A stretch of DNA of 19,114 bases from assembly GCA_002345575.1 (NCBI GenBank), contig DDVX01000010.1, positions 1 to 19,114 on the forward strand, given 5' to 3'. This DNA comes from Stutzerimonas stutzeri. GTDB lineage: Bacteria; Pseudomonadota; Gammaproteobacteria; Pseudomonadales; Pseudomonadaceae. Both the position numbers and the translations under genes were made by a program. This document shows, in pieces, positions 1-6,804 of the stretch. Within the stretch, counting starts at the first letter, position 1. Each line of letters starts with the position of its first letter. The notes beneath the pieces are model-generated. The model did no database searches, was not told the origin of the DNA, and saw only the letters and a program-made list of their open reading frames with translations.

Positions 1-105
1 CCCCTTCCACGGCACCACCCGGTCCATCTCGATCAGGAACAGCTCTTTGCGGGTCTGCTTGCGCTTGCGGGCGTACTCGGCATCGGCGAAGGACATCTGC
101 TTCAT
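1..105 (-). CDS. IS5-family transposase, N-terminal 35 residues (partial)
   Basis: Reading the complement from an ATG at 105 gives MKQMSFADAEYARKRKQTRK, then a segment ending in VVPWKG at the window edge. This is the well-known N-terminus of IS5-group DDE transposases (the DUF772 / InsH-type N-terminal region), which typically run to about 310-330 residues. The catalytic DDE residues would lie outside the window, so activity cannot be judged. The frame is open to the edge. It is the first gene of a mobile element whose outer end lies about 105 bases upstream of the hypothetical gene ending at 276. Recognition comes from memory of the family, not from a search. Confidence 0.8.
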   Translation of the reverse strand, partial: MKQMSFADAEYARKRKQTRKELFLIEMDRVVPWKG

Positions 106-170
106 CAGAAAACTCGGTGGGTGGCGTTCGGCTATTTTGCCAAAATCAGAAAGTCTTTTTCAGACTGTCC
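1..170 (-). mobile_element. End of an IS5-family insertion sequence, cut by the window edge
   Basis: The segment holds the start of an IS5-type transposase gene (complement of 1-105) and a 65-bp non-coding lead-in. I place the outer end at 170. Reading outward-in on the minus strand the element would begin GGACAGTCTGAAAAAGACTT, directly preceded by CTAG (171-174), which fits the YTAR target duplication of the IS5 subgroup. The tip holds a small inverted repeat (AGTCT / AGACT, 152-166). The other end and the second CTAG copy lie outside the window, so the boundary is inferred from one side only. Confidence 0.65.
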
Positions 171-174
171 CTAG

Positions 175-275
175 TGATTACATAAATCGTACCGCGGTCA
201 CAGGTAAACTCACGGCGATTAGAAAGAGCTGGCTGATAAACTAACGGTGGTTAAAAATACTTTCGTTTTTATTTC
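175..275. other. Non-coding gap between IS end and hypothetical gene
   Basis: About 100 bp of clearly AT-richer DNA between the inferred IS target site and the stop codon at 276. I see no terminator hairpin for the minus-strand gene and no convincing promoter. Confidence 0.4.
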
Positions 276-1151
276 TCAGCATTGGAAGTGATTGAACCAT
301 TCTGCCCAGCTAATTCGTTCTTCGCGCACCACCCAGCCGTCCTGCGGAGCAAAACTTTCTGATAGCCACAGTCCTCGCTTACTCACAGCGCTAAATTGCC
401 CTTCGCGTAGTTGCAGCAGCTCTTCCCGCGGCCGGCCCTGCTGTAGTGGAATTAGATAAAGATCCGCCCTGCTGCGATCCAGCCGCGCCACTAGTTGATC
501 GTCTTCAAGGAATTCGTCTACATGAAACAGGCTGAGCTGTCGCACATCTTTCGACAGCTCTATACGCATGTCGTAGACCAGCTGCAGGGAAGCAGTAGGT
601 AAATGTACATAGGCGCGCGGGCGCTCCAGCAACACTTGAGTTCCACAGAGCACCAGTCGCGCCGCTCCGGATAGAGCGGCGAGAGTAAAGTGCGCCTTTT
701 CCCGATAATACAGGCTCTCCGGGTATGGCGTGGGCAACCAGGTATTGTCGAAGCGTCCGGTCAACCAACCTTCGGGCGTCTCTAACAAGCACTCTTCGGC
801 GATTTCCTGAATGACGGTGTGCAGCGGTAGGTTCAGTTCATGGGCTGGGACGTAGCCGGAAATCAGCTTGAGTACTACGTCGCCTCGGTCCAGACGCCGT
901 TGACGAACCAACACCCAGTATTCACGACCCTGCCAGGAGAGGGTTAGACGCACCGAGACACCGAGGTTGGCCAGCTCAATGGCAAAAGCATTGGTGTCGG
1001 GAACGCTTACTGGGCGGCGGCGTTCGATCACTTCGCTGAAATTCAGCGGCCTGCCAAGGCTCTGATAGCTGAGGCTGTTAGGGCTGGCTTCGACATGCAG
1101 TGGCAGCGTTTTGAAGTCAGTAGGGCTCTTGCGAAGCAGGACTTTTGGCAT
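276..1151 (-). CDS. Conserved hypothetical protein with a degenerate Nudix-like box
   Basis: This is a 291-residue soluble protein with no signal peptide or membrane segment. I chose the ATG at 1151 (MPKVLLRKSPTDF) over the upstream start at 1178, because an AGAGAA purine stretch lies just before it; the choice is not certain. Around residues 98-121 the protein reads G-Y-V-P-A-H-E, then Q-E-I-A-E-E-C-L. This resembles a Nudix box (G-x5-E-x7-R-E-U-x-E-E-x-G-U) with a two-residue insertion, R replaced by Q and the terminal G by C. The gene is the last of a minus-strand run after the FAD oxidoreductase and aldo/keto reductase, separated from the latter by a REP array. I recall a conserved unknown at this place in other pseudomonads, sometimes labelled 'metal ABC transporter ATPase', which the sequence does not support. 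Function unknown. Confidence 0.7.
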   Translation of the reverse strand: MPKVLLRKSPTDFKTLPLHVEASPNSLSYQSLGRPLNFSEVIERRRPVSVPDTNAFAIELANLGVSVRLTLSWQGREYWVLVRQRRLDRGDVVLKLISGYVPAHELNLPLHTVIQEIAEECLLETPEGWLTGRFDNTWLPTPYPESLYYREKAHFTLAALSGAARLVLCGTQVLLERPRAYVHLPTASLQLVYDMRIELSKDVRQLSLFHVDEFLEDDQLVARLDRSRADLYLIPLQQGRPREELLQLREGQFSAVSKRGLWLSESFAPQDGWVVREERISWAEWFNHFQC

Positions 1152-1186
1152 GGGGGTTTCTCTAATACCTGGCAGCATCTACCTTG

Positions 1187-1501
1187 TTCGCAGGCATGGC
1201 CAGCTCCTACAGGTGCGCCACCACCGACCTTTGTGGGAACGGGCCATGCCCGTGAAAGATCCCGCGCCGGAGCATGAGTCTTGTTCGCAGGCATGGCCAG
1301 CTCCTACAGGGTGCGCCACGACGGCCTTTGTGGGAACGGGCCATGCCCGTGAAAGATCCCGCGCCGGAGCATGAGTCTTGTTCGCAGGCACGGCCAGCTC
1401 CTACGAGGTCGCCGCCCGCCGGCCTTTGTGGGAACGGGCCATGCCCGTGAAAAGATCCCACGCCGGAGCATGTCTTGTTCGCAGGCATGGCCAGCTCCTA
1501 C
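1187..1501. repeat. REP tandem array A, 97-bp period, 3.25 units
   Basis: Each unit holds one inverted REP (TTCGCAGGCATGG...CTCCTAC) and one forward REP (GTGGGAACGGGCC...CGTGAA). Inverted copies begin at 1187, 1284, 1381 and 1478, exactly 97 bp apart; forward copies begin at 1233, 1330 and 1428. Unit 3 has one extra base between its REPs and one fewer after them, so the period stays 97. The last copy (1478-1501) runs into the aldo/keto reductase gene and supplies its TAG stop codon (complement of 1498-1500). The array fills the gap between two minus-strand genes. Forward and inverted REPs can pair into long RNA stems, so it may act as a transcriptional attenuator or an mRNA-stabilising element. 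Confidence 0.95.
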
Positions 1502-2301
1502 GAGCGCACGTTAGCCAGCACTGCGGCGGCAGTACGTACATTCTCGGTGAGGTGTCTCGGGTTTATCGTCCCAACAATGGCGCTGCTGACCCCAGGCTCG
1601 CCAAACAGCAGCTCAAAGCTACGCCTTACCGGATCCTCGCCCTGCGCTAGGTGCCCACTGGCCAACGCCTTCTTCACCAGAATGCCCTTGCCATGGGCGG
1701 CGGCATAATCGATCACCTGGCGCTCGGCCTGTTCGTTGAGGTTGTAGGTCACCATCGCGCAATCGCCTTGTTCCAAGGCCAGTAATCCACCTTCCACCGT
1801 CTTTCCGGAAAACCCAAAGCCGAGGATTTTGCCTTCGCACTTGAGGTCGGCGAGGGTCTGGTACACGCCGCTGTTGCGCAGGATATCCAGATCGTTGCCA
1901 TCCGAATGCACCAGCACCAGCTCAATCCGATCGGTGCGCAAGCGCTTAAGGCTGCGCTCGACCGAAAACCGCGTGTGCTCAGGGGAGAAATCAAAGCGAG
2001 ACTGGCCGTTTTCGAACTCCTCGCCGACTTTGCTGACGATCACCCATTCATCGCGCTGGCCGGCCAGCAGTGGGCCCAGGCGTTCCTCGCTGACACCATA
2101 GGCCGGCGCGGTGTCGATCAGGTTGATGCCCAGTTCGCGGGCGAGCGCCAATAATTGCCGTGCCTGCTCATCGTCGGGAATGGTGAAGCCATTGGGGTAT
2201 TTCACGCCCTGGTCTCGGCCCAGCTTGACCGTGCCCAGCCCCAACGGCGAAACCAACAGGCCCGTGCTGCCCAGCGGCCGGTAATGATCGTGCAGTGTCA
2301 C
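1498..2301 (-). CDS. Aldo/keto reductase family oxidoreductase
   Basis: This 267-residue cytoplasmic enzyme should reduce aldehydes or ketones with NAD(P)H. The family tetrad is visible: Asp63 and Tyr68 in DTAPAYG, Lys91 in VSKVG and His132 in LVHSDG. The length is slightly short for an AKR (usually 280-330). I start at GTG 2301: GGAGGG lies six bases upstream, and the GTGA overlaps the stop of the FAD oxidoreductase by 4 bp, which suggests translational coupling. A TTG at 2316 is also in frame but overlaps that Shine-Dalgarno. The stop codon and the final Arg-Ser codons lie at or within a REP (1478-1501), so the C-terminus was probably set by REP insertion. The substrate cannot be deduced. 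A similar enzyme sits next to the FAD protein near waaA in P. aeruginosa, as I recall. Confidence 0.9.
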   Translation of the reverse strand: MTLHDHYRPLGSTGLLVSPLGLGTVKLGRDQGVKYPNGFTIPDDEQARQLLALARELGINLIDTAPAYGVSEERLGPLLAGQRDEWVIVSKVGEEFENGQSRFDFSPEHTRFSVERSLKRLRTDRIELVLVHSDGNDLDILRNSGVYQTLADLKCEGKILGFGFSGKTVEGGLLALEQGDCAMVTYNLNEQAERQVIDYAAAHGKGILVKKALASGHLAQGEDPVRRSFELLFGEPGVSSAIVGTINPRHLTENVRTAAAVLANVRS

Positions 2302-3470
2302 AGCAAGCCCTCCCAAAATGGCCCGGTCACAGGGGGGCGTGGCAGTTGCGGCAGCGAAGACTGATCGCCAGGCGTGATGCCGTCACGATCCAACGCAGCC
2401 AGCACGCGGTCGGCGAAATCTGGCGACAGTGCGAGCTTGGTCGGCCAGCCAACCAGCAGTCGGCCCTGATCGGCGATAAAAGCATTGTCCGGCCGCGCCA
2501 GGCTGGATTGAGCAGGCTCTGCACGGTCCACACGCAGCGTTGCCCAGCGAGCGGCGGATAGATCAATCCAGGGCACCAGTTCGGCCAGCTCCTTTTTCGC
2601 CGCCGCGATCTGACTGGCTTCGTCGCGCGCCACGCCATTGGCTTCCGCGAGATCCCCGCCCAAATACCAAACCCACTCACCGTCCGCAGCCGGATGGCTG
2701 GTCACCGTAATCCGCGGCTTACTGCCGCCACCCAGGCAGTGGGCATAAAGCGGTTTGAGCGTCGGCGCCTTGACCATCACCATATGCAGTGGGCGGCGTT
2801 GCATGGCCGGTTGCTGCAGGCCAAGCGCGGCGAGCAGTTCTGCGGTGCCGCCGCCTGCGCTGAAGACGATGCGCTGCGCGCGAACTTCCCGCCCGTCGAT
2901 GCGTAGCCCAACCAGCTCACCGCCTTCATGCAGCGGCTCTACATGCTCGGCAGCCAACAAGCTGTCGCCAGCCAGCTCGGCCAGCCGGGCGATCAGGCTG
3001 GGCACATCCAGTACCAGCTCACTGAGGCGATAGACCTTGCCCTTGAACTGCGGGTGCTGCAGCGCAGGTGGCAGTTCATCACCCTTGACCTGGCCCACCC
3101 GTGAACGCACCGCCTTGCTGGCAAAAAAGCTGGTGAGATTGCCCGCCAGGGTGCCGGGGGACCAAAGATAGTGCGCATCGGACAGCAACCGCACGCCGGA
3201 AAGATCTACCTCGCCAGTGCCCGCCAACGCCTCGCGCCAGCGCCTGGGCATATCGGCAATCGCCTCGGATGCCCCGGTCAGCGCGCCGCTCAGCGCGTAC
3301 TTGGTGCCGCCATGGATAATCCCCTGGGACTTCACACTCTGCCCGCCGCCCAATGCGGCTTTTTCCACCAGCACAGTGGCGAAGCCTTGCTTGCGAAAGC
3401 GTGCATTGAGCCAGAGACCGGCGACGCCGCCGCCAACGATCAGGACGTCGGTGCTGAGGGATTCGGGCAT
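2298..3470 (-). CDS. FAD-dependent oxidoreductase (DAO family)
   Basis: This is a 390-residue flavoprotein. An N-terminal Rossmann dinucleotide-binding motif (VLIVGGGVAGLW, glycines at 13-15 and 18) is followed by the adenine-ribose-binding Glu36 at the end of the second strand (VLVEKAAL). SQGIIHGGTKYAL, about residues 49-61, is the FAD-contacting segment seen in glycerol-3-phosphate- or glycine-oxidase-like DAO enzymes. A C-terminal GRLLVGWPTKLALSPDFAD block closes the FAD site. I chose the ATG at 3470 rather than 3527 because GAGG lies eight bases upstream and the Rossmann motif then falls at the expected position. It is the first gene of a two-gene unit with the aldo/keto reductase, and a TATACT -10 lies about 30 bp upstream. 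The substrate is unknown; amino acid or polyol oxidation would suit the family. Confidence 0.88.
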   Translation of the reverse strand: MPESLSTDVLIVGGGVAGLWLNARFRKQGFATVLVEKAALGGGQSVKSQGIIHGGTKYALSGALTGASEAIADMPRRWREALAGTGEVDLSGVRLLSDAHYLWSPGTLAGNLTSFFASKAVRSRVGQVKGDELPPALQHPQFKGKVYRLSELVLDVPSLIARLAELAGDSLLAAEHVEPLHEGGELVGLRIDGREVRAQRIVFSAGGGTAELLAALGLQQPAMQRRPLHMVMVKAPTLKPLYAHCLGGGSKPRITVTSHPAADGEWVWYLGGDLAEANGVARDEASQIAAAKKELAELVPWIDLSAARWATLRVDRAEPAQSSLARPDNAFIADQGRLLVGWPTKLALSPDFADRVLAALDRDGITPGDQSSLPQLPRPPVTGPFWEGLL

Positions 3471-3500
3471 GGAGCGGACCTCGCAAGAAAACAGGCCGGC

Positions 3501-3527
3501 AGTATAAACCGGATGGGGCAACGGCAA
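3501..3527 (-). promoter_or_regulatory. Candidate sigma70 promoter of the FAD/AKR unit
   Basis: On the minus strand there is TATACT (complement of 3501-3506, 5 of 6 to consensus) and TTGCCG (complement of 3522-3527) with a 15-bp spacer. A one-base shift to CTTGCC gives 16 bp. It would give a leader of about 25 nt for the gene starting at 3470. The -35 is weak. Confidence 0.4.
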
Positions 3528-3652
3528 GCTTCAGCAAAGGGCTGCGTGAAAACTTGCAAGGCCGAACTTGTTCGGCTGTTGTTTGGCTGCGCATCTTCAA
3601 TCGAGTAAATTCGGCTCTACAGATGGTGGTCGTCCGGCATGATTTTTCGTAA

Positions 3653-3749
3653 GGCGGAATCGCCGGAGGCGCTTCCGCCGCTGGCCGCGAGCAATTGTTT
3701 GAAGGTGGTGATTGCATCGCCAGTGCCGGATTACGCCTTCGGCTAATCC
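3653..3749. repeat. Two strong hairpins in the divergent FAD / waaA gap
   Basis: In the 335-bp gap between divergent genes, 3653-3679 folds as GGCGGAA / TTCCGCC with an inner CGCC-GGA-GGCG stem. The segment 3728-3749 folds as GGATTA-c-GCC / GGC-TAATCC with a TTC loop, and is followed by AACCTACGG. The second resembles the dispersed 'GGATTACG...TAATCC...CCTACG' hairpin I recall from many Pseudomonas genomes. Neither has a T-run, so they are unlikely to be intrinsic terminators. The remainder of the gap shows no gene. Confidence 0.6.
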
Positions 3750-3805
3750 AACCTACGGTTTGCAGCTTTCTCATACGGGATTTCTTTCGCGTAAACTTCG
3801 GCCCC

Positions 3806-5092
3806 ATGAATCGCACCCTTTATACCTTGCTGTTCCATCTCGGCCTGCCACTGGTGTTCCTGCGGCTGCTCTGGCGCGCCAGGCGGGCGCCGGCTTACTC
3901 CAAGCGCACCGGTGAGCGCTTCGCCTTTGGTCTGCCTGAGCTCAAGCCGGGCGGTATCTGGGTACATGCGGTTTCGGTGGGCGAGAGCATCGCGGCGGCG
4001 CCGATGATTCGCGAGCTGATGGCCCGTTATCCCGAACTGCCGATCACCATCACCTGCATGACGCCCACCGGCTCTGAGCGGATAACAGCGCTGTTCGGCG
4101 GCAGCGAATATACCGGGCGGGTGCAACACTCTTACCTTCCTTACGATTTGCCTTGGGCAGCAGCTCGCTTTCTTGATCGTATCAAGCCAAGGCTGGCCGT
4201 CGTGATGGAAACCGAACTGTGGCCCAACCATATCCACCAGTGCGCACGGCGCGGCATCCCCGTAGTGCTGGCCAATGCACGGTTATCCCAACGCTCGGCG
4301 CGAGGCTATGCGCGTTTTGCCCAGCTGACCGCACCGATGCTGGCCGAGCTGAGCTTGATCGCGGTGCAGACGGAAGCCGAGGCCGAGCGCTTTCGCCGTC
4401 TCGGTGCCCGCCCTGAATGCGTCGAGGTAACCGGCTCGATCAAGTTCGACCTCGCCATCGACCCAGCACTGCCGGAAGCGGCGACCGCGCTACGCAACGA
4501 GTGGGGCGCAGTAGAACGACCGATATGGATTGCAGCGAGCACCCATGCCGGCGAAGACGAAATCCTGCTCGACGCCCATCGGCGCTTGCTCGCCAGCCAA
4601 CCGGATGCTCTGCTGATTCTCGTACCGCGCCACCCGGAACGCTTCGGCGCGGTGTATGAGCTGTGCCGCAAGCAAAGCTTCACTACGGTACGCCGCTCAC
4701 TGAACGAGTTGCCCGAACCCGCCACCCAAGTGCTGCTTGGCGACACCATGGGCGAGCTGCTATTCCTCTACGCCCTGGCAGACCTCGCCTTCGTTGGAGG
4801 CAGCTTGGTGCCCACTGGTGGGCACAACCTGCTGGAACCCGCCGCGCTCGGCAAGCCCGTGCTGACCGGCCCGCACTTATTCAATTTCCTCGACATTGCT
4901 GCGCAACTGCGAGACGCCGGCGCACTCGCAGAAATCACTAGTGCTGCTGAGTTGACGAGGGAAATAGAGGCCTTGTGGAGCGATCCCGCGCGAGCCAACC
5001 GCACGCGAAGCGCGGGATACGCCGTGTTGAAGAATAACCAGGGCGCGCTGGGAAGGCTGTTGGCCGGGCTGGAACGGCTGATCACCCCGTAG
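3806..5092 (+). CDS. waaA: 3-deoxy-D-manno-octulosonic acid (Kdo) transferase
   Basis: This is a 428-residue GT30 enzyme that transfers Kdo from CMP-Kdo to lipid IVA, the first step of LPS inner-core assembly. It is anchored in the cytoplasmic membrane by an N-terminal hydrophobic stretch (about residues 4-21). Visible family marks are GERFAF, the catalytic-base segment GGIWVHAVSVGES, ANARLSQRSARGYARF, and the CMP-Kdo-side block GGSLVPTGGHNLLEPAALGKPVLTGPH. The length fits (P. aeruginosa WaaA is about 425). The ATG at 3806 is chosen because it begins the conserved MNRTLYTLLFHLG; the longer in-frame start would run through intergenic repeats. TAAACT at 3792 may be a -10 with a very short leader. 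The stop TAG (5090-5092) lies inside a REP, and the last residues are Ile-Thr-Pro. Confidence 0.95.
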   Translation: MNRTLYTLLFHLGLPLVFLRLLWRARRAPAYSKRTGERFAFGLPELKPGGIWVHAVSVGESIAAAPMIRELMARYPELPITITCMTPTGSERITALFGGSEYTGRVQHSYLPYDLPWAAARFLDRIKPRLAVVMETELWPNHIHQCARRGIPVVLANARLSQRSARGYARFAQLTAPMLAELSLIAVQTEAEAERFRRLGARPECVEVTGSIKFDLAIDPALPEAATALRNEWGAVERPIWIAASTHAGEDEILLDAHRRLLASQPDALLILVPRHPERFGAVYELCRKQSFTTVRRSLNELPEPATQVLLGDTMGELLFLYALADLAFVGGSLVPTGGHNLLEPAALGKPVLTGPHLFNFLDIAAQLRDAGALAEITSAAELTREIEALWSDPARANRTRSAGYAVLKNNQGALGRLLAGLERLITP

Positions 5093-5213
5093 GAGCGGGC
5101 CCTGCCCGCGAAATGATGGCCCGGACATCGGCGCGGTCCCGTTCGCGGCCAGGGGCCGCTCCTACAGGTGCGTCGCAATCCCATCCGCCGTAGGAGCGGG
5201 CCACGCCCGCGAA
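5089..5213. repeat. REP cluster of three copies between convergent genes
   Basis: Copies lie at 5089-5112 (forward), 5142-5165 (inverted, variant arm TTCGCGGCCAGGGGCCGCTC) and 5190-5213 (forward). They fill the gap between the convergent 3' ends of waaA and the TolC-like gene. The first copy contains the waaA stop codon. The alternating orientation can fold in RNA from either strand, a likely bidirectional transcript end. Confidence 0.9.
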
Positions 5214-5220
5214 CCGATAC

Positions 5221-6651
5221 TCAAGGCTTCGGAAAATCAGGCGGCAGAAAGTCGCTGTCGGGGTCGTAGTCCGGCTTCAGGTAGCGGGCCAGATCCTCAA
5301 GGTCGCCGGGATTGAGCGTGCCGGCGGCCTGTTTCAGCCGTAGGCTGTCGAGAATATAGTCGTAGCGCGCGTTGTTATAGTTGCGCACTGCGGCATATAG
5401 GCGACGCTGGGTGTCCAGCACATCGACGATGTTGCGAGTGCCTACCTGGTAACCGATCTCGGTAGCTTCTAACGCGCTCTGGCTAGAGAGGATCGACTGC
5501 CGGCGTGCCTGCACCTGCTCGATATCCGTGTTTACCGCCCGATGCAGGTTGCGGGTGTTTTCCACGACTTGTCGGCGCAGGCTCTCGCGCTGTTGTTCGG
5601 CTTCGGTCAGTTGGTGAAATGCCTGGCGGCTCTGTGAGCTGGTCAGCCCTCCGCTATAGATCGGGATATTCAACTGCAGGCCGATGCTGCCCTGTTCGAC
5701 GTTGCCGTTGTAGCGCGGGTAGCCCGGTAGGGCATCGGCCATGCCACTATTGGCAAAGCCTAGGCTGTCATTGTCGCCCTTGCGGTAGCTGGCCACCGCG
5801 TCCAGTGTTGGTGCATGACCGGCGCGGTACTGGCGCAGGGTTTCGCCGGCGGCATTTACGGCCTGGTCCACCGCCAGCAGATTGAGGTTCTGGCGGGTGG
5901 CCGTGTCGACCCAGGCAGTGGCGTCGTTGGGTATCGGCGGGAGTATCGGCAGGCTGTGTTCGATGCCTTCCAGCGCCAGATGATTTCGGTTGGTCAGTGT
6001 GTAAAGCGCTTGGAGGGCATCCTCCACTTGTCGTTGCGCAACCATCCGATTCGCGCGCGCAGTATCGAAGCCGGCTTGGGCTTCCAATGTATCGGTACGG
6101 TCGGACAGGCCCACTTCGAAGCGTTCATTGGCCTGATCAAGCTGGCGCTTGAAGGCGGCTTCCTCGGCCTTGACCGCCGCCAGGTTGTCCTGCGCCTGCA
6201 ATACGGCGAAATAAGCCTGGGCGCTTTGCAAAATCAGGTTCTGCTCGGTAGCCGAGTATTCCAGCGCCGCCTGTTCGCTGATCGCCTCGGCAGCCTGCAA
6301 TTGAAACCAGCGGTCAGCGCGGAAGATAGGCTGGCTCAGGGTGGCCTGATAAACAGTGCCGCTACGCGAAAGCGTACGCGAGCCGGCGCTGGTATCGACC
6401 TGAGTGCGTGTGTCGCTCAGTTCGGCGCCAGCGCGCAGGTTGGGTAGCAAGCCTGCCCGCACCTGGGGCACTGTCTCGCGAATTGCTTCGAACTGTGCGC
6501 GTGCTGCTGCGAGGTCCGCGTTGTTTTCCACGGCTTGCCGGTAAATGCTGATCAGGTCGGTACGCGGGGAATGTGCAGTGGACGGTTCGGCCCAGGCTGA
6601 TCCGGATATGGCGGCGGTGACTGCGAGTGCCAGCGTAAGTGTGCGCAGCAT
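5221..6651 (-). CDS. TolC-family outer membrane efflux protein, OpmH-like
   Basis: This 476-residue protein should form the trimeric outer-membrane channel used by tripartite efflux pumps or type I secretion. It has a signal peptide (MLRTLTLALAVTAAISGSAWA, probable cleavage after residue 21). Two related halves follow, each with long helices and a beta-strand segment: SGTVYQATLSQPIFRADRW in the first and QGSIGLQLNIPIYSGGLTSS in the second, the classic OEP repeats. The VGTRNIVDVLDTQRRLYAAVRNYNNARYDYI block matches TolC well. The tail is acidic and proline-rich. I start at 6651, where the signal peptide begins; a longer open frame upstream crosses REPs and is not credible. It lies downstream of the WbpZ-like gene on the same strand. 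P. aeruginosa has its TolC homologue OpmH in the wider waaA region, as I recall. Confidence 0.9.
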   Translation of the reverse strand: MLRTLTLALAVTAAISGSAWAEPSTAHSPRTDLISIYRQAVENNADLAAARAQFEAIRETVPQVRAGLLPNLRAGAELSDTRTQVDTSAGSRTLSRSGTVYQATLSQPIFRADRWFQLQAAEAISEQAALEYSATEQNLILQSAQAYFAVLQAQDNLAAVKAEEAAFKRQLDQANERFEVGLSDRTDTLEAQAGFDTARANRMVAQRQVEDALQALYTLTNRNHLALEGIEHSLPILPPIPNDATAWVDTATRQNLNLLAVDQAVNAAGETLRQYRAGHAPTLDAVASYRKGDNDSLGFANSGMADALPGYPRYNGNVEQGSIGLQLNIPIYSGGLTSSQSRQAFHQLTEAEQQRESLRRQVVENTRNLHRAVNTDIEQVQARRQSILSSQSALEATEIGYQVGTRNIVDVLDTQRRLYAAVRNYNNARYDYILDSLRLKQAAGTLNPGDLEDLARYLKPDYDPDSDFLPPDFPKP

Positions 6652-6730
6652 TGCATCTATCCCTGAGGCGAAGTGATGGGCAAGGCTAAGGGCCGCCATG
6701 GGCGGGGTCAAGGTGCGGGCGGGTATCACC

Positions 6731-6804
6731 GGAGCGGGCCGTGCCCGCGAACCAAGGCCCCACCGCTGTGCAATCCGTTGTTCGCGAGCAGGGCCCGCTC
6801 CTAC
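6731..6804. repeat. Inverted REP pair between glycosyltransferase and TolC-like genes
   Basis: A forward REP (6731-6751, lacking the usual GTA start) and an inverted one (6781-6804) flank a 29-bp spacer. The symmetry extends beyond the REP cores: TATCACC before the first matches the complement of GGGGTGATAT after the second. The inverted copy carries the TAG stop and last codons of the minus-strand glycosyltransferase. Confidence 0.85.

Noticed and set aside
47..244. Plus-strand 65-codon frame at the left edge
   Set aside because: It is antisense to the transposase start and crosses the IS end.
1043..1488. Overlapping open frames through REP array A
   Set aside because: Same reason as above; repetitive translation with no ribosome binding site.
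3079..3816. A 245-codon minus-strand frame crossing the FAD gene and the divergent gap
   Set aside because: It overlaps a motif-rich gene in another frame and is rich in Arg and Pro with no family resemblance.
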